Source of the DNA: DAOUBF01 sp034432795 | GTDB lineage: Bacteria; Chloroflexota; Anaerolineae; DSLN01 | Length of the DNA stretch: 64,000 bases | NCBI GenBank assembly: GCA_034432795.1 | Contig: DAOUBF010000044.1 | Span: 1-64,000 of the forward strand | Direction: 5' to 3' | Shown here: piece by piece, positions 52,800-61,670 of the stretch | Position numbering within the stretch: the stretch's first letter is position 1 | How the letters are laid out: each line of letters opens with the position of its first letter | Made by a program: the position numbers and the translations under genes | The notes under the pieces: model-generated | The model's database searches: none | Told to the model about the DNA's origin: nothing | The model's input: only the letters and a program-made list of their open reading frames with translations

Positions 52800-52979
52800 A
52801 TGACCCTCCTTAATAGGGAAATACGTATTTTGACTGCCTAACGGCTGGCGCTTCAGCCGCGCCGAGCGCAGCGCAGCAGTGCAGTCGGCATTCATCGGCG
52901 TTTCCCTCGCCCCCATTTGCCGAGAGCATAGCACCTGCACCTCCCAACGGCCTGACCCCAGCCTTACTTTTCAGAGGTT

Positions 52980-53765
52980 TTAGGGCGAAAGCGGCGTATA
53001 GCCCCCACTCACCATGCTCATGCGGATCACGGCGATAGCATCCAGGCAGCGGGCGGCCTCGTACCCATTGCCGGAAGCAATGAACCCCTCTTGGGCCTCC
53101 GCATAGTACCTGAGCGCGCCATCGTAGTCGCCCTGCGCTGCGGCCAACTCGCCACGCGACTGGCGGGCCATCGCCACCCAGGTGCGGCTGGCATATCTGT
53201 TCGTCGCCGCGTCCAATTGGCGGCAAAAGGCTTCAGCAGCCTCAAAATCGCGTTGGGTCACGCGCACGCTTACCGCCGCCGGTAACAAGAGCGCATAGCA
53301 GGTGGAGCAGTTGCCGTGCCGTTCGCCCATCGCCAGGCCCAGCGCCAGCGCGCGGTCGGCAGCTTCCACATCGCCTGCCATCAGCCGGTTGCGTGTCATG
53401 GAGGCGTATAGCCGCGTCAGGCAGTGCGCCCGCATTGTGGCGCGTTCGGCAGCCACAATGCCCTCTTGGAAGGAAGCCATTGCCTCCTCCAACCGGCCCT
53501 GCGCTGTCTGGAGGGTACCCAGCCGCTGCCAGGCCAGCGCCTCGCCGGAGGCCGCGCCCAACTCGCGGTACACCTTAACGGATTCCCGCAGCGCCGACTC
53601 CGCTTCAGCCCAATGCCCGGCCTGGAATTCCAGCGCGCCGTTGAAGCACTGACACAGCGCCACCGCACGTGGGGCCTTCATCCGTTGCGCCTGCTCGTAG
53701 GTCGTGGTCACCGCCCGCTTCATTTCCTCATAGCTCTTATCACCATACAGGTGATACTCCCACAG
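52980..53765 (-). pseudogene. C-terminal TPR part of the SARP regulator, after an in-frame TGA
   Basis: This region continues the upstream regulator in the same frame, directly after the TGA at 53766-53768: LWEYHLYGDKSYEEMKRAVTT. TPR-like helical pairs follow (AVALCQCFNGALEFQAGHWAEAE, AQGDYDGALRYYAEAQEGF) to the stop at 52980. If translated alone it could start at the ATG at 53723 and give 247 residues, but there is no clear ribosome site. I read it as the severed end of one gene, from a nonsense mutation or sequencing error. Confidence 0.75.
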
Positions 53766-56441
53766 TCAAAGGTGGACGTCAAAGGCGTCGGTCACATCCA
53801 GGCCGACTCCGGCCAATGTGGCCCGCTGCTGCTCATACTGGATGCCAGTCTGCCATTCGCCCAGCGAGTGGCAGGCCAGGGCCAGCATTTCAAAGGCGCG
53901 GGCGATGGCGACCGGCTGGTTGAGCCGCTCGGCGACGGCCAGGCTGCGTTGCGCCACGTCAAACGCCTCTTGATACTCGTTCTTGTGCCAGTGCAATTGG
54001 GCCAGATTGTAGAGCAGGTCGGTATACTCGGCAGCGTCCTCGCGCTCGTCCACATCGGCCAGGGCCGCACGCAGATGCGCCTCCGCTGTTGCCATATCCC
54101 CGGCGGTGATAAGCGCAATGGCCGCGCTGCTGTGCAGGCGCACCCGCTCGCGGCGCATTGGCTGCCAGTCATCGCCCGGCGGCAGCGCCAGCGCCTGCTC
54201 AAAGGCCGCGACGGCGCGCGGCGTGTCGGCCAGGATGCTGTGCCAGCCGCCCAACGCTTCAAGGATCAGCCAGCGGCGGGCCGGGTCGGTCAGGCCGAGC
54301 GCATTCATCAACTCCAGCGCCCGCTCAAAGTAAGTCACCGCCACCTCAAAGGCGTAGATGTCGGCAGCTTTCTGCCCGGCCTGGATCAGATAGTCAAGTG
54401 CGCGATCACGGCGGTCACTCCGATCGTAGTGGAAGGCCAGCGCCTCCACGTGCGGTGCAAGCCCGCCGGGCCGCAGCGCATAGGCGGCTTCAATGGCCTC
54501 GGCGGTGCGCGTATGCAGCCGCGCTCGTCTCACCCGGCTGAGCGCATCATACAGCGCCCGCCGGATCAGCGAATGGCGGAAGCGGTAGGTGTTCCCCACC
54601 TCCTCCAGCAGGTGAGCCGCAAGCGCCGCGTCCAGCGCATCCAGCCATTCACCATCCGACAGCGCGGCCATACCCCGCAGCACGTCAAAGCTGAACTCGC
54701 GCCCGATCACGGCAGCGGCAGCGAGAGCGGCCTCAACCTGCGGCCCCAGGCGTGTCACCCGCTCGCGCAACAGGCCGCTCAAGCCCGCCGGCACGTGCAC
54801 ATCTGCATCCGGCCTCAGGTGCCACCTGCCCTCATGCGCTTCAATCTGACCGGACTTCAGCAGCGCATGGGTGATCTCTTCAACGAAGAAGGGATTGCCC
54901 TCGGTGATGTCAAAAACGGCCCGCACCAGTTCCGGCAGCGCTTCACCGCCCAGTATCTGCGCCAGGATGCGGGCGACGCCCTCTTCCAGCAGCGGTGTCA
55001 GGGTCAATGTCTCGCTCAGGCGCTCACGGTAGAGCGCATTGAGCAGCGCACCGAAAGGCGTGGCCACTTCGGTGGCTGCATCGGACCGATACGTCGCCAG
55101 TAGCATCACGGGCGCGGCCCGCGTCTGCCGCGCCAGGTAGTGGAACAGCCGCAAGCTGGCCTCGTCGGCTGCGTGGAGGTCATCTATCAGCAGCAGCACC
55201 GCCGCCTGTCGGCTGAGGCCGGTGAGGAACGCAGCCACAGCATGAAACAGCGCCCAATGCCCCTGCTCCAGGTCAGCAGAGCCTAGTTGCTTAAAGTGCG
55301 TGATGGGGTTCTCAGCCGATGTCTGCCGGTGTTCGGCCAGATAGCGATCAAAGGCTTCAATAAAGGGCTGGTAGGGCGACCGTCCCTCCTGCTCATACGC
55401 TGCACCCAGGAGCGTCACCATCCCGGTGGCGGCTGCGGCGCTGAGCGCTTCAAACGCCAGGCGCGTCTTGCCCACACCAGATTCTCCCGCGATGAGGATC
55501 GTCCGTCCATGCCCCTGTTGTACAGCCTCCAACCAGGTCCGTAGCCTGTTGAGTTCCACCTGGCGACCGACCAGGGGCGCCTCCGCTTTGATTTCCAGTG
55601 CGATCCCTGCGGGCAGCCACCCAGCACTGGCCTTCGGCCCGGTTGCGTCCGGCGCGGCAGGTGCCGGCAGCGGGCTGAGCGCGCCGCTCAGAATCTGTGC
55701 ATACAATGCCGCCGTCTCCGGTTCAGGCGGGACATCCAATTCGGCGGCGAGCGCCTCTACGCACATCTGATATTGGCGCAGCGCCTCGTGGCGGCGACCG
55801 GCCAGCGCATAGGTGCGCATCAGTTCGCGATGGACAGGCTCATCCGCCGCGTCGTGGGCGAGCAGTGGAGTCAGAAGCGAAATGGCCGTGTTGTAATCGC
55901 GGGCGTCGCGGGCGTGGGTCGCGAGCGCCAGGCTGGCCTCACGGTAATGTCGGCGGAGCGCGTCGCGTGGAACAAGCGTCCACTCGGCGTACAGGTCGTC
56001 AGGCAGCAGGTCGCCCTGGTACAGGTCAAGCGCCTGCCTGAGATGGGCCACGCGCTGCTCAACAGGCGCGGTCAGCGACGCCGTGCATAGCCGCTCAAAC
56101 TCGTGGGCGTCCACCCAAACGGAGGCCTCAAGCGTGAGCACACCGTCTTCAAAAGAGAAGGTTGCATCTGCCGCGCCGGGACCAAGGCCCGCATCAAGTG
56201 TCCGGCGCAGCGCGTGGAGGGTGCGGTAAAGGTTGTTCGCCCCAGAGATCGGGTCAGCATCCGGCCAGAGGAAATCTATCGCCTGGTCTTTGATCAAACG
56301 GCGTTCCAGCGCCAGGCGTTGCAACAGGGCTGCAGCTTTGCGACGAGGCCAATCGGTGGTGCACAGGGTACGCTCTCCCCAGGCGACTTCAAAGCGGCCC
56401 AGCAAAAAGATGCAGATGGGAGAGGCAGTTGGGGTCAGCAT
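53766..56441 (-). CDS. SARP/BTAD-type regulator with ATPase and TPR domains, cut by a TGA
   Basis: An 891-residue transcriptional regulator. Residues about 8-100 form an OmpR-like winged-helix domain (FLLGRFEVAWGERTL...). Residues 105-250 are the bacterial transcriptional activation domain (WTLVPRDALRRHYREASLALATHARDARDYNTAI, ...MRTYALAGRRHEALRQYQMC). An AAA/STAND ATPase begins near residue 285 (LVGRQVELNRL) with Walker A ILIAGESGVGKTRLAFEAL and Walker B VLLLIDDLHAADEASL. TPR repeats follow from about 660. The reading frame continues for about 260 codons after a single TGA, so the intact protein would have about 1150 residues. A promoter and a 21-bp palindrome lie just upstream. The truncated form still has all DNA-binding and ATPase parts. 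Confidence 0.88.
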   Translation of the reverse strand: MLTPTASPICIFLLGRFEVAWGERTLCTTDWPRRKAAALLQRLALERRLIKDQAIDFLWPDADPISGANNLYRTLHALRRTLDAGLGPGAADATFSFEDGVLTLEASVWVDAHEFERLCTASLTAPVEQRVAHLRQALDLYQGDLLPDDLYAEWTLVPRDALRRHYREASLALATHARDARDYNTAISLLTPLLAHDAADEPVHRELMRTYALAGRRHEALRQYQMCVEALAAELDVPPEPETAALYAQILSGALSPLPAPAAPDATGPKASAGWLPAGIALEIKAEAPLVGRQVELNRLRTWLEAVQQGHGRTILIAGESGVGKTRLAFEALSAAAATGMVTLLGAAYEQEGRSPYQPFIEAFDRYLAEHRQTSAENPITHFKQLGSADLEQGHWALFHAVAAFLTGLSRQAAVLLLIDDLHAADEASLRLFHYLARQTRAAPVMLLATYRSDAATEVATPFGALLNALYRERLSETLTLTPLLEEGVARILAQILGGEALPELVRAVFDITEGNPFFVEEITHALLKSGQIEAHEGRWHLRPDADVHVPAGLSGLLRERVTRLGPQVEAALAAAAVIGREFSFDVLRGMAALSDGEWLDALDAALAAHLLEEVGNTYRFRHSLIRRALYDALSRVRRARLHTRTAEAIEAAYALRPGGLAPHVEALAFHYDRSDRRDRALDYLIQAGQKAADIYAFEVAVTYFERALELMNALGLTDPARRWLILEALGGWHSILADTPRAVAAFEQALALPPGDDWQPMRRERVRLHSSAAIALITAGDMATAEAHLRAALADVDEREDAAEYTDLLYNLAQLHWHKNEYQEAFDVAQRSLAVAERLNQPVAIARAFEMLALACHSLGEWQTGIQYEQQRATLAGVGLDVTDAFDVHL

Positions 56442-56459
56442 AAGCTGCCCTCCATCCCC

Positions 56460-56480
56460 TCAACGAGCCAGGCTCGTTGA
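56460..56480. promoter_or_regulatory. 21-bp palindromic operator-like site
   Basis: TCAACGAGCC-A-GGCTCGTTGA is a perfect palindrome lying just downstream of the expected start of the regulator transcript and about 20 bases before its ATG. It could bind the regulator itself or another dimeric repressor; as RNA it would form a hairpin. Confidence 0.65.
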
Positions 56481-56489
56481 TTCAAGACC

Positions 56490-56518
56490 ATTTTACTCTA
56501 TTTTGTCTGGAAAAGCAA
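56490..56518 (-). promoter_or_regulatory. Sigma70-type promoter of the SARP regulator gene
   Basis: Reading leftward, TTGCTT (56518-56513), 17 bases, TAAAAT (56495-56490). Confidence 0.65.
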
Positions 56519-56581
56519 TAGGTGGAACAAAATAGCGCCCTGGTCAGCCAGGGACACCGCATCAGCCCATCTGACGCATTG

Positions 56582-56947
56582 TTACGACCCATTCGTCGGG
56601 CCATCCGCATCCAGGTCAAGGTGGAAACGATGAAAGAAGCGATGAACAATGGGCGCGAGGAACACGCCGACGGCGACCAGGAAGACCACGCCGGAGAAGA
56701 GCGCGTAGCACGCGGCGAACACCTTGCCCGCCGCCGTGTGCAATTCATTCACCGGCCCCATCCCGCCCAGGATCATGGCAGCGTTCAACAGCGCATCCAC
56801 CCACCCCAGCCCCTCCAACAGATGATAGCCCAGGATGCCGATCCCCAACGCGCCCAGGATCAGGGCCAGCGCGGCGCTCCCAAACCGGACGACGCGCAGC
56901 ACAAAGGCCCTTCTGGGGAGCAAAGGCTCACGACGATGCTCAAACAT
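56582..56947 (-). CDS. Small conserved-type membrane protein
   Basis: A 121-residue protein with a basic N-terminus, a membrane segment near residues 22-45 (FGSAALALILGALGIGILGYHLL), a loop DALLNAAMILGGMGPVNELHTAAGK and a second segment near 75-105 (FAACYALFSGVVFLVAVGVFLAPI). The two-segment layout with a Gly-rich re-entrant-like loop recalls the pore part of two-segment ion channels, but no TVGYG filter is present, so this is only a resemblance. GAGGAGG precedes the ATG at 56947. It follows the MFS gene by 18 bases, so the two may be co-transcribed. Confidence 0.7.
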   Translation of the reverse strand: MFEHRREPLLPRRAFVLRVVRFGSAALALILGALGIGILGYHLLEGLGWVDALLNAAMILGGMGPVNELHTAAGKVFAACYALFSGVVFLVAVGVFLAPIVHRFFHRFHLDLDADGPTNGS

Positions 56948-56964
56948 GGGCCTCCTCGTAGGGG

Positions 56965-58215
56965 CTACTCCGATCTTTGTGCCACGACCGCTGCGCGATG
57001 GCCGATCTGCCACCACAGCGCCAGTGCCAACGGAACGAGTGCCACCACCGCGCCCACCAGCCCCATCGCGCTATACCCCAGCGTGGCAAAGACCACACCG
57101 CTCCCCAGGCTGCCCAGCGCCGAGACCAGGGCGATCAGCAGGTCATTGAACCCCTGCGTCCTGGCCCGCTCCGCGGGCGAAAGCTGATCGGCCAGGAGCG
57201 ATGAGCCGCCGACATAGCAGAAGTTCCACCCCAGGCCGAGCAGGAAAAGCGCCACCGCAATAGGCAACACCTCCGGCGATAAAGGCGCCAGCAGGCAGGC
57301 CAGAGCCAGCGTGCCCGCCCCGATCAGGATCACCGGGCCGCGTCCCCAACGATCGGCCAGCCGCCCGGAGAGGATGGAGAAAGCGAACATACCGACAGTG
57401 TGCGAGGAAATGGTCAGGGAGATCGCGGTGAGCGGGTGATTATGGCCCTTCATGTGCAGCGAGGTGATCACCATGAGCATGACCATAGTGAGCTGGCCGA
57501 AGACCATCGCGGCCATGGCCACCAACACCGCCGGTTCACGCAGGATCGCCGGAATGGATCGGGTCGGGCCATGATAGCGAGTGGCTTCGGGGTGCAGCCG
57601 GGCTAACTCCCGCCCCACGTCGCGCGGATCGGGACGCAGGCGCGCCAGGATCACAGCAGCGGCAAAGACGAAGAGCGCCAGGCTGGCGCCATAAGGCCCG
57701 ACCAACTCATCTAACCCCAACCGTTGCGCACCCTGGCCCACCGGCCCCACCAGGAGCGGCCCGAAGATCGCGCCAATGGTCCCGGCGAGCACGACCGTGG
57801 AGATGGCGCGACCGCGCTCCGCAGGTAGATGCACCTCCGCGGCGGCAAACCGGCCAAGCTGCATGGCGGCATTCGCTGCGCCCATCAGCGATAGCCCGGC
57901 CAGGAAGACCAGGAACGAGTGCCCGATCAAGGCGCCGCCGGCCAGGGCCGAGCCGATCACGCCCAACGCCAGGCCCAGCGCCAGCCCGTTGCGCCGCCCC
58001 AGCCGCTCCAGGCCGTATCCCCAGCCCAACGCGGCCAGGGCGCCTCCTAACAGGTAGACCCCGCCCGGCACACCTGCCCAGGCCGGCTGTCCGCTCAGTT
58101 GTGCGCCCACAATGGCATTCACCGTCGCGGTTACAATGAAGCCCGCCGAAGCCAGCGCCTGCGCCATGAATAAGGTCTGTGTGATGTTCCGGGCGATGCG
58201 CCTGGTGTCAGCCAT
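56965..58215 (-). CDS. MFS transporter
   Basis: A 416-residue major facilitator protein with about twelve membrane segments. The loop after segment 2 reads YGLERLGRRNGLALG, and a second copy of the motif (SILSGRLADRWGRGPVILIG) lies between segments 8 and 9, as usual for the family. The substrate cannot be assigned; drug or small-metabolite export is most likely. It lies downstream of the liv operon but is separated from it by a hairpin at 58256-58305. No clear ribosome site precedes the ATG. Confidence 0.88.
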   Translation of the reverse strand: MADTRRIARNITQTLFMAQALASAGFIVTATVNAIVGAQLSGQPAWAGVPGGVYLLGGALAALGWGYGLERLGRRNGLALGLALGVIGSALAGGALIGHSFLVFLAGLSLMGAANAAMQLGRFAAAEVHLPAERGRAISTVVLAGTIGAIFGPLLVGPVGQGAQRLGLDELVGPYGASLALFVFAAAVILARLRPDPRDVGRELARLHPEATRYHGPTRSIPAILREPAVLVAMAAMVFGQLTMVMLMVITSLHMKGHNHPLTAISLTISSHTVGMFAFSILSGRLADRWGRGPVILIGAGTLALACLLAPLSPEVLPIAVALFLLGLGWNFCYVGGSSLLADQLSPAERARTQGFNDLLIALVSALGSLGSGVVFATLGYSAMGLVGAVVALVPLALALWWQIGHRAAVVAQRSE

Positions 58216-58255
58216 CTATGCGCCTGTTCATAGAAGTGTCTGGAGTGTGGGGGAA

Positions 58256-58305
58256 ACAGCGGACGACCGATAATGGGCAGAGAGTGATGCCCGGTCGTCC
58301 GCTGT
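58256..58305 (-). terminator. Hairpin at the end of the liv operon
   Basis: ACAGCGGACGACCG (58256-58269) pairs with CGGTCGTCCGCTGT (58292-58305), a 14-bp stem with a 22-base loop, starting 3 bases after the livF stop. No T-run follows, so it may be a terminator or an mRNA-protecting stem. Confidence 0.55.
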
Positions 58306-58307
58306 CC

Positions 58308-59018
58308 CTAAACACCGAGGTAAGCAGCCTGGACCTGGGGGTTAGCGGCCAGTTCCTGGGCGCTGCCCTCCAGGACGATGCGCCCGGTCTCCAGGACATA
58401 GCCGCGTCGGGCTACCGACAGCGCCATAGCCGCGTTTTGCTCCACCAGCAGGATAGTCGTCCCCTGCTGGTTCAGTTGGCGGATGACCTCATAAATGCTC
58501 TCCACCAGCACCGGCGCCAGGCCCATGGAAGGCTCATCCATGAGCAGGATGCGCGGCTGCGTCATCAGCGCCCGGCCGATCGCCAGCATCTGCTGCTCGC
58601 CGCCGGAGAGGGTCCCGCCCAGTTGGTGTCTGCGCTCCTTCAAGCGCGGGAAGATGGTGAAGACGAAGTCCATACGCCGGGCGATTTCGGCCCGGTCCTT
58701 GACGGTGAAGGCGCCCATCTCCAGGTTCTCGGTCACCGTCAGGCGCCCGAAGATACGGCGCCCTTCCGGCACCTGCACCACACCTTTGGCCACAATCTCA
58801 TGCGGCGGATAAACACTCAGTTCCTCCCCCGCCAGGCGCACGTATCCCTGGCGTGGGCGCAACACGCCGCTGATCGTCCGCAGCGTGGTGGTCTTCCCCG
58901 CGCCGTTCGCCCCGATCAGGGTGACGATCTCCCCCTGCGCCACGGTGAACGAAATCCCCTTCAGGGCATGGATGTTACCATAATAGGTGTGAACGTGATC
59001 AACTTCCAAAATAGCCAT
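58308..59018 (-). CDS. livF: Branched-chain amino-acid ABC transporter ATP-binding protein LivF
   Basis: A 236-residue ABC ATPase. Walker A is GANGAGKTTTL near residue 37, the signature is LSGGEQQMLAIGRAL, and Walker B is RILLMDEPSMGLAP. The short start MAILEVDHVHTYYGNIHALKGI and the end ARRGYVLETGRIVLEGSAQEL are typical of LivF. It is the last gene of a five-gene importer (livK-livH-livM-livG-livF) and should pair with LivG at the membrane. Confidence 0.95.
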   Translation of the reverse strand: MAILEVDHVHTYYGNIHALKGISFTVAQGEIVTLIGANGAGKTTTLRTISGVLRPRQGYVRLAGEELSVYPPHEIVAKGVVQVPEGRRIFGRLTVTENLEMGAFTVKDRAEIARRMDFVFTIFPRLKERRHQLGGTLSGGEQQMLAIGRALMTQPRILLMDEPSMGLAPVLVESIYEVIRQLNQQGTTILLVEQNAAMALSVARRGYVLETGRIVLEGSAQELAANPQVQAAYLGV

Positions 59019-59085
59019 AGACAGGTTACCTTATCAGAAATCCATAGAGTGCCTGGTGCTGCCCTATCCTCCCGCGCTGGTGGGG

Positions 59086-59895
59086 TCAGGCGGCTGACTG
59101 CGCTGGCCGGCTGGTCATAGAAGAGGCTATGCCGCGCCCAAGATAGGCTTCAATTACTCTGGGGTTGTTCTGGATCTCTGCTGGCGTGCCCTCCGCGATC
59201 TTCACCCCGTAGTCCAGGACGCTAATCCTCTCCGAGATACCCATGACCACGCGCATCTGGTGCTCAATCAGCAGGATGGTGATGCCCAGTTCGTCACGCA
59301 GGCGGCGGATGAAGGCCATCATCTCCTGCGTCTCGTGGGGGTTCATGCCCGCCGTCGGCTCGTCCAGCAAGAGCAGCTTGGGGCGGCTGGCGAGGGCGCG
59401 GGCGATTTCCAGCTTGCGCTGATCGCCGTAAGGCAGGTTCTTGGCGAGCATATCCCCTTTGCCGGTCAACCCCACCAGCCGCAGCAGGCGACGGGCCTCC
59501 TCCAGTGAAGCCCGCTCCTCGCGCAGCGTGGCCGGGTCGCGCACGATGCTCCCCAACAGCCCGGCTTTCAGATGGGTGTGCATCCCCACCTGGATGTTCT
59601 CAATCGCGGTCATGTTCTTAAACAGGCGGATGTTCTGGTAGGTACGGGCGATGCCCAGGTGGCTGATGCGGTCGGGGGGCAGGCCCGTGATCTCCAGCCC
59701 ATCCAGGTAGATATGCCCGGCTTCGGGCTTGTAGAAGCCGGTGACGCAGTTGAAGAAGGTGGTTTTGCCGGCGCCGTTCGGGCCGATGATGCTCCAGATA
59801 GCCCCTTCGGGGATCTCCAGGTCAATATCACGGAGCGCTTCCAGGCCGCCGAAGCGTTTGGTCACTTTGTGGGCAGAAAGCACCGTCTTGGCCAT
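59086..59895 (-). CDS. livG: Branched-chain amino-acid ABC transporter ATP-binding protein LivG
   Basis: A 269-residue ABC ATPase. Walker A is IGPNGAGKTTFFNC near residue 37, Walker B is LLLDEPTAGMNPHET, and the signature is the LivG-type LPYGDQRKLEIARAL. The segment IARTYQNIRLFKNMTAIENIQVGMH is characteristic of LivG. AGGAGAG precedes the ATG. It lies between livM and livF. Confidence 0.95.
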   Translation of the reverse strand: MAKTVLSAHKVTKRFGGLEALRDIDLEIPEGAIWSIIGPNGAGKTTFFNCVTGFYKPEAGHIYLDGLEITGLPPDRISHLGIARTYQNIRLFKNMTAIENIQVGMHTHLKAGLLGSIVRDPATLREERASLEEARRLLRLVGLTGKGDMLAKNLPYGDQRKLEIARALASRPKLLLLDEPTAGMNPHETQEMMAFIRRLRDELGITILLIEHQMRVVMGISERISVLDYGVKIAEGTPAEIQNNPRVIEAYLGRGIASSMTSRPAQSAA

Positions 59896-59913
59896 CGCGT
59901 TCTCTCCTGTCAG

Positions 59914-61656
59914 CTAACTCTCCCCGCTGTCCCCCATCGTGGAGGAGAGCGCCGGGGTGGGTGCCGGGGGCACGGGGAGCGCCTCTTCTACGCTGGGGAC
60001 TTCCTCGGCTTCCTCATGCAACTCAAGCTGGCGGCGGGCCTCCGGCCACAGGCCCTCAGGCCGCATCAGCATCATCACCACCAGGACCGCGCCATAGACC
60101 AGCAGGCGGAACTCGGCGAACTCGCGCAACAGCCCGGGCAGGCCCACCAGCGCCAGCGCCCCCACCACCACACCAGGGATGCTGCCCATACCGCCAATGA
60201 TAATAAGGGAGAGGACGTTAATGGAGACCAGGAAGTTGAAGTCGCCGGGAATGGTGGAGCCGAGCTTGGCCGCGAAGACCGTGCCGCTCAGACCGGAGAA
60301 CAGCGCGCCCATAGCGAAGGCCAACAGCTTGGTCGTCACCGGGTTGACCCCCAGCGCCTGCGCCACGTCTTCATCCTCGCGGATGGCCATCCAGGCCCGG
60401 CCCAGGCGGGAATCCTTCAGCCGCCAGGAAATGATCCCTGCCAGGATACACCCGGCCAAAATCAGGTAGTAAAGCTGCTGCTGGGTGACCAACTCTAGCG
60501 GGCCAATACTGGGACGGGCGATCAACTGGATCCCATGCGAACCACCCAGGTAAGGGCGCAGCCAGTCCGACAGGACCAGGATGCGGATGATCTCGCCAAA
60601 GCCCAGAGTGACGATGGCCAGGTAGTCGCCGCGCATCTTGAGCACGGGTAGGCCCAGCAACACACCCGCCAGGACGGCAATCGCCAGAGCAATCGGCAGG
60701 GCCTGCCAATAGGTTAGATTGAAGAAGCCCAGTTCAGGCGAAGTCAACACGCCCATAGAGTACGCGCCGATAGCATAGAAGGCCACATAGCCCAGGTCCA
60801 GCAGGCCCGCGAAACCCACGACGATGTTCAGCCCCAGTCCCATTAAGATATACAACCCGACGTTGTCCAGGACTTCACTGAAGAAGATGCCCAGCACCCA
60901 GGGCAGTGCCAGCAAAATCACCCCGATCACCGCCAGCGTTCCCCAGCGGATCAGGCGTTGCTGTGTGGACGAGCGCACGACACGGGCTTGTGAGGATCGG
61001 GCAGAGCGCCATAGGGACAGGCCGCTCGTGACAGCAAATAGCGCCACAGCCCCCACCGGCGACAGCCCGCTCTGGGCGAACAGCCATTGCACCAGCGGCG
61101 TGACCGGCCCCCACAGGCCGATCACAGTCGTGAGCAGGTCACGCAGCAAGCCGACCAGGACAACCCAGATCACCGCCTGGATGACCGCCGGGCGCAGGCG
61201 GGGCGGCAGGAGAAAGGCCCCGGCACCCAAGCCGCCGGCCACCAGCCCAGCCAGCACAGGCAGTCCGGCCCCCAGCGGATAATCCTGCCCGAACATGAGC
61301 ACCTGATACAGAGCCGGCGAGGCATTGATGAGGATAGCACGCAGATTGATGCTCTGCCCGATGACGATCAGCGCAGCGATCACCCCCCCACCGACCAGAC
61401 CCGCCGCACCTCCTGCCAGCAGGATCGTCCCTGACGCCTGGGTGTAACGATCCGCCAGGCGGCGGGCTGCGATGAAGCCCACCAATACCAGCGGCGCCAG
61501 GAACAAGACCTGCCCCATCGTAATGGCTTTATAAATGATGTCGCGCTGGTTGAAGGCCACCACCATGCCCACCAGCGACAACAACACCGTGGCGATGCCC
61601 CCGATCAGACCTGTCGTCAGAGTTTGTTTCCAATGACTGAGGGACTTCTCTGCCAT
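59914..61656 (-). CDS. livM: Branched-chain amino-acid ABC transporter permease LivM, long form
   Basis: A 580-residue permease. The C-terminal 310 residues carry the LivM core (NIVVGFAGLLDLGYVAFYAIGAYSMGVL, LRMRGDYLAIVTLGFGEIIRILV-like, WMAIREDEDVAQALGVN, GGMGSIPGVVVGALALVGLPGLLREF). The N-terminal 270 residues add about five to six hydrophobic segments and are not found in short LivM proteins. A charged tail of about 35 residues follows the last segment. The long N-terminus may come from a fusion or extended topology. It is followed 18 bases later by livG. Confidence 0.9.
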   Translation of the reverse strand: MAEKSLSHWKQTLTTGLIGGIATVLLSLVGMVVAFNQRDIIYKAITMGQVLFLAPLVLVGFIAARRLADRYTQASGTILLAGGAAGLVGGGVIAALIVIGQSINLRAILINASPALYQVLMFGQDYPLGAGLPVLAGLVAGGLGAGAFLLPPRLRPAVIQAVIWVVLVGLLRDLLTTVIGLWGPVTPLVQWLFAQSGLSPVGAVALFAVTSGLSLWRSARSSQARVVRSSTQQRLIRWGTLAVIGVILLALPWVLGIFFSEVLDNVGLYILMGLGLNIVVGFAGLLDLGYVAFYAIGAYSMGVLTSPELGFFNLTYWQALPIALAIAVLAGVLLGLPVLKMRGDYLAIVTLGFGEIIRILVLSDWLRPYLGGSHGIQLIARPSIGPLELVTQQQLYYLILAGCILAGIISWRLKDSRLGRAWMAIREDEDVAQALGVNPVTTKLLAFAMGALFSGLSGTVFAAKLGSTIPGDFNFLVSINVLSLIIIGGMGSIPGVVVGALALVGLPGLLREFAEFRLLVYGAVLVVMMLMRPEGLWPEARRQLELHEEAEEVPSVEEALPVPPAPTPALSSTMGDSGES

Positions 61657-61670
61657 GGCTCACGCTCACC

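Larger units (their letters stand above)
51898..52946. repeat. Pair of 34-bp direct repeats bracketing a hypothetical gene
   Basis: A 34-base identical stretch (core TTTGCCGAGAGCATAGCACC) occurs at 51898-51931 and 52913-52946. Similarity continues for about 40 bases on the right of each, reaching the stop of the regulator gene at the right copy. The left copy therefore looks like a duplicated regulator end. The 443-base gap from 51805 to 52247 otherwise holds a GACCTCG palindrome (52078-52104) and a possible TPR gene relic. Confidence 0.7.

Noticed and set aside
53424..55103. 559-residue plus-strand frame opposite the SARP regulator
   Set aside because: It is antisense to a protein with clear BTAD, ATPase and TPR motifs and has no domain of its own.
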